Positions 26,545 to 39,951 are shown, numbered from the stretch's first letter. The stretch is 64,000 bases of DNA from Erythrophleum ivorense (GCA_026724425.1 JAIUCV010000002.1:2733001-2797000); one strand, 5' to 3'. Numbers and translations are program-made. The notes: generated by a model not told the origin, from the sequence alone.

Positions 26545-28145
26545 GTTTAATGCCAAGACTTTTTGACTCGCATGCTTTAAAAAAAAATTATAACTAAGAT
26601 ATTATGTTATCAAAATTATTTGTTCAAATATTTAAAACTTTTTTTTATAAATAATGAGTCATGACATTCAATTTTTTTAAAAAAAATAATATAAAAGGTT
26701 GCAGCACTAAAAATAAATAAGTTTTGACGAACTTCTTTATTGCATTATCAATCCTTTATTCTTTGATCTTATTCTTCATTTTATTCTTCTACTTTCCTTC
26801 TTACTTTAATGCATCTTCTTACTACTCATGCCTCTAATTTACTTGTTTTTCTTTTTTATTTTTTAAATTAAACTACACGAAAAGAAAGAAAATAAAAAAA
26901 ATACAAAAGAAATTCAATTATTGCAAAGTCACCATTCATCCTTGAAATACTAGATATTTTGACTATAATTTAATCTAATTATATAAATATTTTATATGTC
27001 TAAAATATATAATTTAATCTAATTTTAAACTTTTTAACTAAATACTTTTTCATAAAAATATGTAAAATAGTATTTTAGTTAAAAACATATATTTAGATAA
27101 GTTCAAAATATTTTAACCAAAAAAATTTAAACTAAATTTTTATTTAAAAATTGTATATAATTTTAAAGTAAAAAATAAATAGAATTTTAACAAAACAAAA
27201 AAAAATTAGACTTATATGTATTTAATTATTAAAATTTTTAATTAAAATATTATAAGTATATAGTTTAATTAAAATTTATATAATAATTTTCATTAAGTAT
27301 TATAGTTTCAAGTTGAGTTCAGGGAAAAAAGGAAAAATTGCTCACTTATAGACTCTGAATGAAATAGAAATCCAATCCCATTATCCTATTAGTAAGAGAT
27401 TAGCAACTTCCTGACTGAAAGAACTATTATGATTACTGAATTGATTATTTTATTTCTATTTTCGACTTATTTATTTGTTATGAAATGATATTCCCTCCGG
27501 TTCTTTCGATTCTCAAGTATTCCTCCCGTAGTGTGGTTCTCTCAAATCGATTCTTAATGAATATATAATACTTAATAAAAATTATTATATAAATTTTAAT
27601 TAATTAAACTATATACTTGTAATGTTTTATTTAAAAATGTTAATAATTAAGTATATATAAGTTTAATTTTTAGTTGTGTTAAAATTATATTTATTTTTTA
27701 CTTTAAAATTATATACAAAATTTAAATAAAAATTTAGTTTATATTTGTTTGATTAAAATATTTTCAACTTATCTAAATATATTTTTTTAACTAAAATACT
27801 ATTTTACATATTTTATGAAAAGCATTTAGTTAAAAAGTTTAAAATTATATTAAATTATATATTTTAAACATATAAAATATCTAGGCAATTAGATTAAATC
27901 ACATGATAATGCAATAAAGAAGTCTTGCTAAATTTTTTTCTTTGAGGATTGCGCCATCAGGGATGCCGCAACCCTCTATATTTTTTACAAAAAAAATGGA
28001 TCGCGACATCTCTGATGTCGTGGCCCATTATTTATCAAAAAAAAATTTTTAAGTGTTTGAGCAAATAGTTTTGGCGAAGTAGCATCTTAATTATAAGTTT
28101 TTTTTTTTAAGTATGGGAGTCAAAAAATTTTAATGTCAATATATA
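26545..28145. repeat. Long imperfect inverted repeat, about 1.6 kb
   Basis: The left arm (about 26545-27310) reappears in reverse complement as the right arm (about 27545-28145). Matching blocks pair in order from the outside in: GAGTCAAAAA, CAAATA-TTTTG, CATTATTTAT, the GC-GCAACC block, GATAATGCAATAAAGAAGT, then some 350 bases of AT-rich arm. About 190 bases of the left arm (26755-26945) have no partner. The spacer (about 27310-27545) is less AT-rich and unrelated to the arms. There is no coding capacity. It is probably a foldback or MITE-type element or an inverted duplication; a transcript through it would fold into a long hairpin. Confidence 0.7.
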
Positions 28146-28704
28146 TATGTGAATTTTATCAAAGTAATATTTAAACTCTTGAATTAACTATATCTTGCTA
28201 AATGATATTTAAGTTTTTGTATCCTTTTAAATGAAAAAAAATAAATTTTCGCCTAACAAAAAAATGAAAGATATTACCTTTCAAGCAAAAAAAAAATGCA
28301 GAAGTCATTCTACACAAAATTCCAAATTCATATCTTATAAAAGTAACTTGATTATTTGTACTTTTTTGGTCTTCCAATACTAAAAGTTTTTAATTTAAAC
28401 CCTTAATCATTTTCCTTTAATAAAAATAGTTAGTTTATTAAATAAAATTACAATCACTTAACAATTTAATAAATATATCATAAGCAAGAGCTCACATGGG
28501 TGTTAATTGTGATATAAATTTGTCTATATGCCATTTTACCAAAGTAGAATCATTTTCACTGAGTTTCAAAGCTTAAATTATTCAACAAGATAATAGAAAT
28601 GAAACAAAACAATGCTATTTGTGAAAAATTGATAGATTGGTGAGCTTAAATTATTAGTTGATAGTCATGTGGACTCTGGTTTTATGCTATGTTAGTTAGT
28701 ATGT

Positions 28705-29890
28705 TAAAGGCTTGTTTGGTATATTGTATAAAATAAGGTTTAATAAAATTTTAAAATTATACAATATTTAATGTGACACTATATAAGATAATGTATCGTA
28801 TAAAATAATATTATCATTTATTTGATGATACACTGTATAACACTAAATAAGATAAAAATTAACTTTTTTGACAAAAATACTTTTACTTAAAGAATATACT
28901 ATATTTATCTAAATCTATTATATTATATTAATTTTTATTGAAAAAATATGTGAATATAGTTATATATAGGTATGATAACTTGGGCAACTTGATCTCACCT
29001 AATTATATCAAGCTGAGTAGCCAAAAGTAAAAAAAAAAAAAAATTGGTAGACTTGGTCAAGCTGGTCATATTAGCTTGTTTCAACTAGCCTAATCTAATC
29101 TTATAAATTTTTTTAAAAAATATTTATTTTACAAAGACATATAAATATTTTATTTTTTCACAGGCAAAATGTAATTTTATAAGGACTTACATGAAATTTT
29201 TATTTTTAAAATTTAATTTATATTTTTTATCAAATATTAAGAAAAAAAAAAAAAGTAGTTTGGCTAACTTGGGACACCAATCTAATGTAACCTAATATTA
29301 AACCAATTGAACCAAGTCTGATACTAAACTAGTTTTAGTATGACCCTTCACAAATGTATTAATTTTTTTAAAAAATTATTCTATAGAAACTTATAAGAAA
29401 TTTTTAGTGATAAAATGTAATTTTATGGAAAATTATATAAAAATTTTATTTTTTAAACATCATTTTATAATTTTTACTAAAAATTAAAAAAAAAGACATA
29501 ACTAGTACTAATTAAGCTAGGTTAACCCCTAACATTAGGTTTAAAAAAAATAGTACAAAATTGAACCGGGCAATGGATTATACCAATATCTAATCCATGA
29601 TTATCTTTATTAGGTTAGGCCAAAACCCAATCTAGCCTGACCAATAAATATCCTTATAAGTGAGAGTTGGAATTAAAAAATGCTGATAAGGCCTTATACA
29701 TCAAAATTTAATCGGACCAAATCTTACCTCCTAAGGTTTGATTAGATTATATATCATTTTGATGTATAAAAAGAGTTTAATGCATAAGTTTATAAAATAC
29801 ATTATTTACATTAAATAAGCAATAAGTTCATAATATATTACATTAACCTATACTATCAAACTTTACATGACATTCCAAATGAGCCCTAAA
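28705..29890. mobile_element. hAT-like non-autonomous element (MITE)
   Basis: The left end AAAGGCTTGTTTGGTAT is matched in inverse by the right end ATTCCAAATGAGCCCTAAA. The interior is AT-rich and non-coding and may hold a nested repeat around 28970-29680 with recurrent CAAGCTG and TAATCTAATC phrases. TIRs built on GTTTGGNAT are common in plant hAT-derived elements. The family call is tentative. Confidence 0.55.
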
Positions 29891-30272
29891 TAACTAGAAT
29901 TTTGCCTAATGAAAGCACTATTTCGATTGGGGAACTAAATTAAAATATCTTATTTTTAAAGGACTAGATTAAAAGAAGTAATATTTTAAAGATTAAATTA
30001 TTAGTTTATTCAATACTAGTTTATTTTCCTCTCATATTAAAAAAAATGCTTATAACCTATGCAGCTCATAAAGTTATATCTAGTTGTTAATCAAAGACAA
30101 TAAATTACCTTTATTTGCCACACTTGATAAATTGGGGTGGGACTCATGCACAATACTATAGGAACCCATACTTCATTTTGAATTTGAAAATGGAGCTAAA
30201 ATTAAAAAGAAAATTATAAATACATACAACTCAAAGAAAAGCCGATTCATAGCTTACAAACTTGTTACAAAG

Positions 30273-30292
30273 TATATATATATATATATATA
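30273..30292. repeat. TA microsatellite
   Basis: About ten TA units in the intergenic DNA downstream of the ER-body-like gene. Confidence 0.9.
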
Positions 30293-30515
30293 CATAAATA
30301 ATAGATAGTGTAGAAAACACTTCAGGATATCCAATAAAGAAGTAATATATAGATTCAAGAATTTTATTTTGTGCAACACAAGAGAATCCAAAAGCAAGAC
30401 ATGAATGAAAAGGTTAAATTGAAATTTGATGAGTTACCCAAAAAAATAGTATTTATTACATCCAACTTCTTTCTGAAGGCTCCTTCTCCTTCTGAACATC
30501 CCTATGTAGCCCCAT

Positions 30516-30527
30516 CCCCCCCCCCCC
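30516..30527 (-). repeat. G tract just after the stop of the ER-body-like gene
   Basis: Twelve C on the plus strand, then T and five more C, lie about 50 bases beyond the stop codon of the minus-strand gene. The likely 3' untranslated region therefore carries a G-rich run. Confidence 0.8.
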
Positions 30528-30577
30528 TCCCCCAAAAAATAAACGAAGCTCCTTTAATTGATATCTCCCTTGCTTCA

Positions 30578-33500
30578 TCAGTAAGATCTCCATGCTGGAT
30601 CCATCGTTCCCGTGCCTGAAAGGGGCATAGTAACAACAAAACCAGACTCCAAGTGACTCAACTTCTCTAGGAGGTCCTTGATTAGGCCACCAACTAGATA
30701 AGAGACCCCTGAGGCAGCAAGTGATGAAATAACATGGTAGAATACAGTTTTGGAATAGGATTTGGGTGGTCTTTTGGTGTAAACCTTCCCGATAGCAAGG
30801 AGAATGATGAATAGCAAAGAAATTGCTGCTACTGCTGCAAGCTTAACTTCAGGTTGGTAATTCTTACGGATCAATATGCCATAAATAACAATAGGGACAG
30901 ACCCAAATATCAGGAATGATATGATAGCTACAACTGCATGAAGTAGAAAGTTTGCTCGGCGTCCTAGAAGTTCTTGATACCGATCTTCTTGTGTAATCGT
31001 TTGCGGTAGATCTTCTCCAGATTTATCACTTTTTAATTCAAGAAGCTAAAAATGAAAATGGGCTTGAATGAGTTTTAGATGGAAGGAAATAGTGTGGGTG
31101 AAAAGTGTTAGTAGCAAGGACATGGAAGTATGAGAATGACATTGAGGAGTGCAAGGAATGAATGAAGCTCACTCACATTATGGCCAATGATAAATAATCC
31201 ACCAATCAGATTTGCCAATCCCAATGCTATGATATTTACTACAACAACACAGGATCACAAAATTAACTCATATTACCAACCAAGTATCAACCTTTCAATA
31301 TGAAATCGCAGGGAATATAGAGTTTAATTCAAGCATTTGAGCTGATGATCTCTTAAAACTCGAAACATTTAATTGTATTTTGAGAACCGAGTAAGCTTAA
31401 ATCTGCTTTATACATGGTATCATTATGTTTTACCATATACTAATGGATAAGTTTCATGTAAATTCTCCTCATTAATGTGGTGACTGAAAAGATAGTTATG
31501 GATGTGCTTCAACAACTATTTGTTTAAACATATGACATGAGCTTTATTCATCCATCGTTTGGTACTTCACCACATCATATTATATCCCTCAATTTAAGAC
31601 CTACAAAGAGAAAATAAAATTCATGTCTCCACAAATATCTGAATTATCTAAGAGTGCTGCCCCAAGAGAAGCGAGAGAGAAAAAACACTTACCTGGGGCA
31701 GCACCAGAACCAGCTGCAGATGACACAATTCCCAGGCTTGTGATAGATTCAATTAAACCTCCATAGACAATGCTTTTAAGTATTTCCCATCCGCGAGGTT
31801 CACCAATTTCAGCTCTTGATTGTTCACCAATATAAACTCCAGGAGCTGTGTCTCTCAAAATAGCACCTTTAACTGAAGCAGTATCTCCAGTCAGAGAGGT
31901 TGTGGATTTAATTTTGTCCTCCTCAACATCAACTATCACATCGCCTCCTGCATTGTGATCACACTTGATGTTATTACACAATAAACAAACCTGTAAAATT
32001 CTTGGAAGAACATAAACTGCAAGAGATAAGAGAACTAAAGGTAAATTCTTTCTTGCACATACCTTTATTGTCACTACTGACTGCAGGTTTTGTTTCGTCT
32101 TCAGTATCCTTTTCTACTTTCTTTTTTAGTCTCAAGTCTTTTCCAGACGAAATTTGAGCATCTACTCCAGAACTTTGTATGCCAGTTACTGCATCATTTG
32201 CTACCTGTGCTTCTAGCATTATCAATGAGGAATAACCATTCTGAACAATTTCGCGTGTCTTGTCTATATCCTTCTGTGACTCCTCAGGCATTCTAGAACC
32301 TACATTTGATTGAACCAGAAAATCAGGTTCCCCTTCACAGGGTTTCAGTGTGGCATCTTTTGCAGGTTCTCCAGGATTAATAAATGCTTCACTGGTAATT
32401 GCAGTTGCTAAAGGGTCTCTCCCATGCTTGGGTACTGTATCACAAGAAAAGTTCTTTGAGGGCAAATTTGCGACAATATCTGCTTCAGAGTGATCTAGTG
32501 AAGTAAGCAACAACGTATTAATTAAGAAATTTAGCTATAAGATAAATAATGTATTTGAAAACTTTGCCTTATGTACAATTAATAGGTGCGTATAGGTTTC
32601 ACATATTCTTCTATCTTGGTAGGCATGAGCTTGGCAAGCTACTTCTAGGTTTGAACGTATACAAACAAATATTTACAAATAAGAGAAAATAATTGAAGTT
32701 TTGTAATTTTGTAACATTTCACCAACATAATACCTTATGACACAAGCTGTTCGTATATTATATCCTTTATTTAAAAGTAAATGCTTGTTGAATGATTGAG
32801 CCAGTAACGGTGCATATTGTACTAACAAGGAACGACATTCCAAGCAGATAGCCTATTTCAAATGCCAAATTCATAATACACAACCAGATAAATATATAGT
32901 TTTTTCAATTCTGTGTTCAAAGAATAAAATCTAACACAAACAACCAAATCAAGGAACTGTTGTCTTTAATCCAAAGCATACCAGTCTTCTTTATATTTGC
33001 TGAATCATTCCTTTCCTCTCCCACATTGGTCTTCACATTCCCACTCAGTCCTCCATGCCCAGGCTTGATATGAGGCAGAGTTTTCCCATTATCAATAATA
33101 TTTGTATCAGTAACTGGGCTTTCTGGACGACCATTTTCAGGGGAGGTTAATACATCGGAAGCAATTGACGATGAGTGCTTCTGTTCTGCAGGGCCAGTTA
33201 TAGAATGTTTGGAGGAAGCTTTACCTACAATTATGTGTCAAGAAAACAAAAAAGATTAATCGAGAGTGAAAGTTGAATTGCTCAGTTCATATATGTAGGC
33301 TCAACTACTCAAGAAAGATTGGGAAAGGAAACTAGAGGAATGTTAATCAAAGGTGATGCAACAGGGAAGAAAACTAGTAGTAGTATAAAAGATTACTGTC
33401 AATAATATTATACCTTGCTCACCAGCTGTTTTCCCCTTATTTGAAGTAAATAGAGAGAAGAACCAATTTTCATTAGAACCTGGAACATTTGAAGGATTTT

Positions 33501-35880
33501 GCACATTGGACATTGTTATATTTGAAGAATTTTTCACGTTGGAGACAGTTATAATTGACGGATTTTGTATATTGGATGCAGGAATAGTTGAAGTTATTTG
33601 TGAAGTTTCATGCTCACGAGCACCACTGGAATTCCAGAACAGACTGAAACAATTTCCTAGCAAAATAATGGGATTTAAGCACATAACCGTTACAGATCAA
33701 TCGGGATATGTTGTGAGAAAAACCTCCAGTTTGAAGAAAAGTAATTCGTGCACATATGTTAGGATGATAGCCTTCAATGTCCACTTACCTCTAGGAATAA
33801 AAATGCCGAAGCATTCTAAGCATCTAAATACTTCTTGTTCTTGTACAGGATCATTATCAAGAGGTGGCTGCTGCTCTAAACTACCAGGATCAGAAGTTGA
33901 ATTTGCATGATCACCTTGGTTGGCTTCATGTGCTGAACTATCAACCCGCTCAGAGCTAACTATAGTGTCCAACTTATCACGCTTTGATTTGTTGTCCAAA
34001 TTACGAATGCTCCTTTTCCTTTTTCTGAGGATAATCCTTTTAGTGATGCAAGAATTGCAATTAGGACAGAACAAATCGTGTGTCTCTTGTTTTGCCAATA
34101 CTGCCTCAACATCAAGTTCCTTCAGTTGTTGGTCAATTTCTTCTATCAACTCAGGGCCTGCTTTTGTACTAGCTTCGTCCTTAACATTCTTAACATCAGT
34201 AGTTTTTATTTCAGATGAATGATGCAAAGGTGATAATTCTGAATTAAAAGGGTCTTTGTCCTCCACAGTTTTCATACATTGATTGTTGACTTCATTGCAT
34301 GGACTTTTCTGAATGCTTGAATTTTCTATTTGTATATTGAATTCTCCAATTCCACTATTTGTCAGAAGAACAGACCTTGCATCATCTCCATTTTGAACTT
34401 CATAAGATACATTATTGGCTTCCCTGCCTGCAAGAATGTCACAGATTTCCATTATAATACTAAATTGCCATAAGATGGTTTATGTTAAAAATTAGAATCA
34501 CATAACTTTAGATGTCTAAAAGGAATTCCAAAGATAATCCTGCTTCAATTCTATATTTTCCTATTCGACTCTTGTACTAAAATAGTGAAAGAATATCAGA
34601 GTGACCAAAACTCAGCTAAAAGTACAATAACATTGGTGATGCCGACCAAGAGAACACTTATAATATGTCGCATGTAAAGAATATTTGGACAAGGGAAGTA
34701 ACATCATTTCCTATAGAAACCCTAACATCAAGCCACTTTTAACTGTTATGGTTGATCCAGTAAGGTTTCATGACAGAAACTCCGAGTTATTACAAAATTA
34801 ATATGGAGAATTTATTTTATAAAGAGGCTAAGCAGCATGGTGGATCAAAACTGCCAGGTGTGTTTAGAAATCTTGGCTTCTACTGACCTTTAGTTTCAAA
34901 AATAAAACATGGTCCATGTTGAATCACGGTTTTGATATTCATCAGCAAGTGAGAGTTTTGCTTAAGATCCCAGATGGGCATAGTCCAAGGACCGTCAAAT
35001 TGCTTGGTCCAGGTGCAGTGGTGACATTTCCATTTTCCTTCATAAATAAACAAGTAATGACCACATGTTTACTAATTAGACATCGACAAATTAAGACAAT
35101 TTGAGAGCTAGATTACCAACGCAAATTGAATTACTCGTATAATACCAAGACAAATAGACTAATTTCAACAGTAAGACTATATCCATAGCTTCAGAACGAT
35201 TAAAAATGACTAGTGCTTATTGCAATCAACACTTTAGAGAACTTAATTTGAAGATACAACCCAAAAAAAAAAAATACAAATAATAACTCCGAGATATAAA
35301 TAAATTGAACAGATTTAGAAGACATAAGGTTACTGTATATTCTATAATCTTCAGTAAACTGATCAGTTCCACCAATTAGGATGCTATAGAATGAAAAGAA
35401 ACACGAGATACATGGTGTGATACCTTCTTGCTTGTCGAAGTAGACGCTATTCTTATTCTGAGATGCAGCAGTAATAGCAATATTATTACTACTTACAGCC
35501 TCTCCATTAGATGGTGCCCCTACAAATTCTGCTACAAGGCCAAGTCCAACTGCTGCGTTATCAACTTTTTCCCCATGACAATGATTGTTACCCTCTTCCG
35601 TAATATTGCCCATTTCTGCAATTCGTTCGTCTTTCTGCATAAGAGGTCCCTCTGGGTCAGAGACCAATGAGGAAGCACCATTAGCATGCCCAATACCTCC
35701 ATTGCTAGTCGGAGAAGATAATGATGACGACGATGATGGTAGTATCACCCTCGAAATAACGTTATCCTGAAGTTGCTTCCGGGCCTGCCTTCCTTCCAAA
35801 GCAGCCTCCTCCATTTCTTCTTGTTCTTCTTCCTCGATTACAACCCACTGGTGATGCTCTTTCTCATGCTTTTGCTCCAT
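30578..35880 (-). CDS. Membrane protein of ER body-like protein (VIT/CCC1-type)
   Basis: Eight exons join in frame to about 932 residues: 35424-35880, 33789-34427, 33414-33656, 32982-33224, 32063-32494, 31693-31947, 31177-31238 and 30578-31045. The long N-terminal half is acidic and low-complexity (start MEQKHEKEHHQW). It holds a paired-cysteine region (LFCPNCNSCITKR, then FRCLECFG) that looks like a zinc ribbon, and an 11-residue repeat in exon 3. The C-terminal third has about five membrane segments: SIVYGGLIESITSLGIVSSA, NIIALGLANLIGGLFIIGHN, LLHAVVAIISFLIFGSVPIV, LAAVAAISLLFIILLAIG and ISSLAASGVSYLVGGLIKDL. These match the MEB1/MEB2/MEBL group related to vacuolar iron transporters, so an ER-membrane iron or manganese transport role is inferred, not shown. 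It ends MDPAWRSY. Exon 6 uses the acceptor at 31948, which keeps the frame; an upstream acceptor would give a stop. Confidence 0.85.
33481..33579 (-). repeat. Three 33-base coding repeats in exon 3 of the ER-body-like gene
   Basis: The protein reads ASNIQNPSIIT, VSNVKNSSNIT and MSNVQNPSNVP in succession, three 11-residue units of one pattern. They lie in the low-complexity N-terminal half. Confidence 0.85.
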
Positions 35881-36006
35881 AGGTTGATGTTTGCTGGGAG
35901 ACACAGGAGATTATATGAACCGAGTTTGAAGCTTTCTCGCTGATGTTGAAGTGGAGAATAGAGCCAGCGCCCGCCCCTACAGGCAGACCAATGGGACCAG
36001 ACAAAT

Positions 36007-36015
36007 CTTTATATA
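36007..36015 (-). promoter_or_regulatory. Candidate TATA box of the ER-body-like gene
   Basis: On the minus strand the sequence reads TATATAAAG, about 127 bases upstream of the start codon at 35880. That spacing fits a short 5' untranslated region. Confidence 0.5.
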
Positions 36016-36096
36016 CAGATATATATGCTCCTCTTAACACATGCCCCCGCTACGAGGTTTGTTGGTCAGCATTTATTGTTGCTGCGACAAATCGCT

Positions 36097-36558
36097 GTAA
36101 CGGTGTGTTTGGTTCAACGGGGGGAGGAATGAATTTCAACAGAGAGAGGGGCGAGATTTTAACAATATATTATTTGGGTTGGAGGGAGGGAAGAAAAATA
36201 ATAATATATAAATTATTTTATTTTTATATATTTTAAAAGTAATAATAATATAATTAATTATTTTTTTATTTTTTAAAATTTAATATTTTTATTATTAAAT
36301 TAAATAAATATTAAAAATTATTTATAATTATAATTATTTTAAAAAAATTTATAAATAAATGAAACTAACTAAATAATTAAACAAATAAATATGATGGCAT
36401 TTTAATTTAAAAAGTAATTTTTTCTCCTAATTCTCTCAAATTAGAGGATAAGGAGAGAAGGGGAGGGGAGGAAAAGTTTAATAAAATTTTTCCTCTCCTC
36501 CCCTCTAAAAATACAAACCAAACAAGGGAGGGTCTCCTCAAACCAAACAAAGAGTAAC
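36097..36558. mobile_element. MITE with GTTTGGTT ends
   Basis: The left end GTAACGGTGTGTTTGGTTC pairs with the reverse complement of the right end (GTTACTCTTTGTTTGGTTT). Inside the ends are purine-rich (GGAGGG) and pyrimidine-rich (CCTCCCC) tracts that are also inverse to each other. The core is AT-rich and non-coding. It lies about 200 bases upstream of the ER-body-like gene. Confidence 0.65.
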
Positions 36559-37572
36559 AGTGGACTTGGATATGGACATATTCTTTTTTGTTAAAAACCA
36601 TCTTTTTTTATTTTGAAATAAACAAATATAAGAAGCGCACAATTTTTTAACTTTCATAATCAAGCAAAAAAAAAAAGACTTTTTATGATAAAAAATGATT
36701 AAAATTTAAAAAAATAAAATTTAGACTATTTAAATCAAATCTAAATAATTGAGATTTACACTAAAGTAGTCGCAAAGAATCCAAATTCTATAATAACATG
36801 CTTTTTTATTGAATTTAAAGATCATGAATATTGAGTATAATAGAATTTGAAAAGTTTTATGTTATTTTTAATTTGAATGTTAAATATGACTAATATATAG
36901 ATATAATTTTTTAATGGTTAGTACTTCATAGATAGTGAATAATTTTTTTTTAATTGTGATCATGTGAAATTGTGATCCTAAAACAAATAATTCATATATT
37001 CTTTGCAATGTAATGCCAAAATTAAAATTCTGGTGATAAAATAGTGTACGTGCAACAAGTATGCTCCTTTCCCACGCCAATCAGTCCAGTAGCTATTGTT
37101 TTTTACTAATGTGTGTGGGGTGGGGGGGGTGTTTATTAAAATAAATTATACTTACCTCACTTAAAATTTTTGGTTAAATTATACTTAATACCTATTTTTT
37201 TAAAACAATATATCTAAATTTATTTAATTTATTTTTTATCAATAAAATCAAATTTGTACACTATATATGCTTTTTAAAAAAATAAAATTATATCACTTTC
37301 TTTATAATCATTATAAAAACATAATTTTATATTAGAATTTAACATCAACTTAAGTATTTTTATTTTTATATTAAAAAAATTATAATATCATATTATATAA
37401 AAAAATTAAATTTTTATAAGAATAAATTAAAAATTTTTCATGCATATTACAATAATGAAAAATGTAATTTTTAAAATAAAAATGTCATATGTAATTTAAT
37501 TTAAAAATTAATATAATTTATTATTATTATTACTAAATTAACTAATTTATCATAAAAGAGACAACTCTTTTA
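36559..37572. other. Intergenic AT-rich DNA
   Basis: No gene was found. Around 36690-36750 there is a short AT-rich block resembling the repeat ends at 50930-51010 and 61945-61980. A G-rich phrase lies at 37117-37131. Confidence 0.45.
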
Positions 37573-38765
37573 CGGTGTGTTTGGATGGAGTGAAAAGTAA
37601 AAAGGAAAGAAAAGGTCAGGAGAAAATAGGGGAGAAAAATAATTTTTCCTTGTTTGGATGGGAAAAGGGAATCCGAATGAGAGAAAAGTACAAATGAAAA
37701 TTGACGTGGGTCCTACAAAAATAATTTTTTTCTAAAAATAGAAAGATTTTAAAGAGAAAATATGACACAATGTGCATATTCTAACTATATTATAGTCGAA
37801 AAAATGTATTCAGGTGTATAAAAAAAAGAATTAATTTTTAAAAAAATATTTTTTGAATTTTAATTGATTCATATTATAATTATTTTATTTTATATTTTAT
37901 TATAAAATTATTTAATAATAAATATACTTTATAAAATAATAATATATAATTTTAAATTAAAATTAAAAATTATATTTTTATTAAAAAAAATAAACTGATT
38001 GATTATGTCCAAATAGCAATAGGATACATTTATCTAACTGCAATGCAGTCGTAAATAAATAATAATAATTTAAATTTTTTATTTTAAATTTTAATTAATT
38101 AATTAATTTTATAATTATTTATTTAAAATTTTATTATAAAATTAATTAATAATAAATATATTTTACAATATATATATTTTTTTGAAGTAAAATTACTAAT
38201 TTATATTTTCATTAAAAACAAATTGATTGCATGCCTGACTACTTTAGGATGATTTGCTCATCTCATCCATATATATATATTGATATAATATATATTAATA
38301 TATATAATAATATATTATATATAATATACATTTTAGATTAAAAATGTTTATTATATTTATATATGTTATATTTAAATTAATTAATATATATTAAAATAAT
38401 ATTTATAAATAATTTTATATAAAATTATAATTTAATTAATTTTACAAATATATTTTTAAATATTTTTTAATTTTATATGTGTACTTTTGAATAAAAAAAA
38501 TTTTTTATTCAAAAATAATTTCTTCTTATCATTTGAATAATTTTTAAATTGATTTTTATTATTTTATTATTTTTATATTTTAAAAAATATATATGTAATA
38601 AATTTAAATAATAATATTATTATTATATTTAAGATAACATATTTTTTTTAAAATTTTCTCTTCCTCCATTCAAACACACAAAAATAATATCTTCTCCTCA
38701 CTTCTTTTTTTTTTTTTACTTTTTTTTTTTCTCCATCTCTTCTCTCTTTCATCCAAACACAACTT
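37573..38765. mobile_element. Larger MITE of the GTTTGGATG type
   Basis: The left end CGGTGTGTTTGGATGGAG is matched in inverse by the right end CTTTCATCCAAACACAAC. As in the neighbour at 36.1 kb, G/A-rich sequence inside the left end mirrors C/T-rich sequence inside the right end. The interior is very AT-rich, with a TA-rich palindromic stretch near 38265-38335, and has no coding frame. Confidence 0.6.
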
Positions 38766-39951
38766 ATAGTATTAACAAAGGAATTGAAGTGAGTGCATGG
38801 AACCATGCCCATGCGGTCTCATTTTGCGTACTTTAATTGCTTATTAATAAAAAAAGGTATTTGAGAGGTTGTGATCCAGATCCTCAAGTGTGGGCCGTAG
38901 GATAGAGATCTTTTCACACTTCTTGAGGATCTGCCACAATCTCTCTACTCTGCACTTTGTCTCTTTCGACTTTAATTATTCGTCTGACTTGAACCACCGC
39001 CAAGGATTGTAATTTCTAAATCAACAAAATTTAACTATAATTTTTATATATTTTTTTAATACATAATAAATATTCTTTTTATATGACAATCCTATCTAAT
39101 TAATTTTTTTTAATATTTCTTCTACATATTATATATTTAACTTAATAGTAGACATCTTTATAATTTTACTAAAGGTTTTAATTTGAATGGGACTAAAAGA
39201 TGAATTTAGCTTCTAACGCCTCGAATTTATAATTTTTAAATCAATGAGACATAATTTCCAAATTATGTCTATTCAGTAATTTTAACTAAATTTTTCTCTA
39301 TATATATGCATACACTGATTATATATATATATATATATATTAATTAGTGCATCATCAATGAAAAAAGAGACAACAGAAGGTTTTTTTGGTTAAATATGTA
39401 AGGTGAAATTCACGAACTTTGTTTATATCAGTCAAAGACAGGTTAATCTTTTCCATTAGTTAGGATTAGGCATTTTATAAGGTTGAAACTTAACTCTGGT
39501 AATACGAATTTGAAAGATTTTAACATGTGATAGTATGCACCTAAAAATATGCTCACCTCTACATACTAAGACAATATCCTTTTAATTGCCCTTCTATTTG
39601 CTCTAAACTCTTTCGACTTCCTAATAAGTACTGGAAGGTCATTTCATAAATTAAGTGCTCATAATATATTTTATTCTATTTTATTTTATTTTTTTCAAAA
39701 CACAAGAATAGAGATGGAACATTTAACACGATACACAAGTAGTTAATTAAAATTTAGTTCACATTAACTATACCTAATTTTTTAACAACCTGTCATGAAC
39801 AGTTGACAAAATATATTAAATGGATAGATCACGGAAAGTTAGGGAATGAATCTAAAGAATAAGAAAGAGTTTTCTTTTTCTTTGTCAGAAAGCATTATTG
39901 TTTCGTTGAAAGATATGATGTATTATGACTTTACAATGTGAAGTGGAATGT
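38766..39951. other. Intergenic DNA with a short inverted repeat and a TA run
   Basis: Near 38875-38937, GATCCAGATCCTCAAGTGTG is echoed in inverse by CACACTTCTTGAGGATCTG, a small hairpin. A TA microsatellite lies at 39320-39341. No gene was found. Confidence 0.5.

Noticed and set aside
31948..32062. A possible extension of exon 6 of the ER-body-like gene adding a cysteine-containing stretch.
   Set aside because: The upstream acceptor would break the frame from exon 5; the acceptor at 31948-31949 keeps it.
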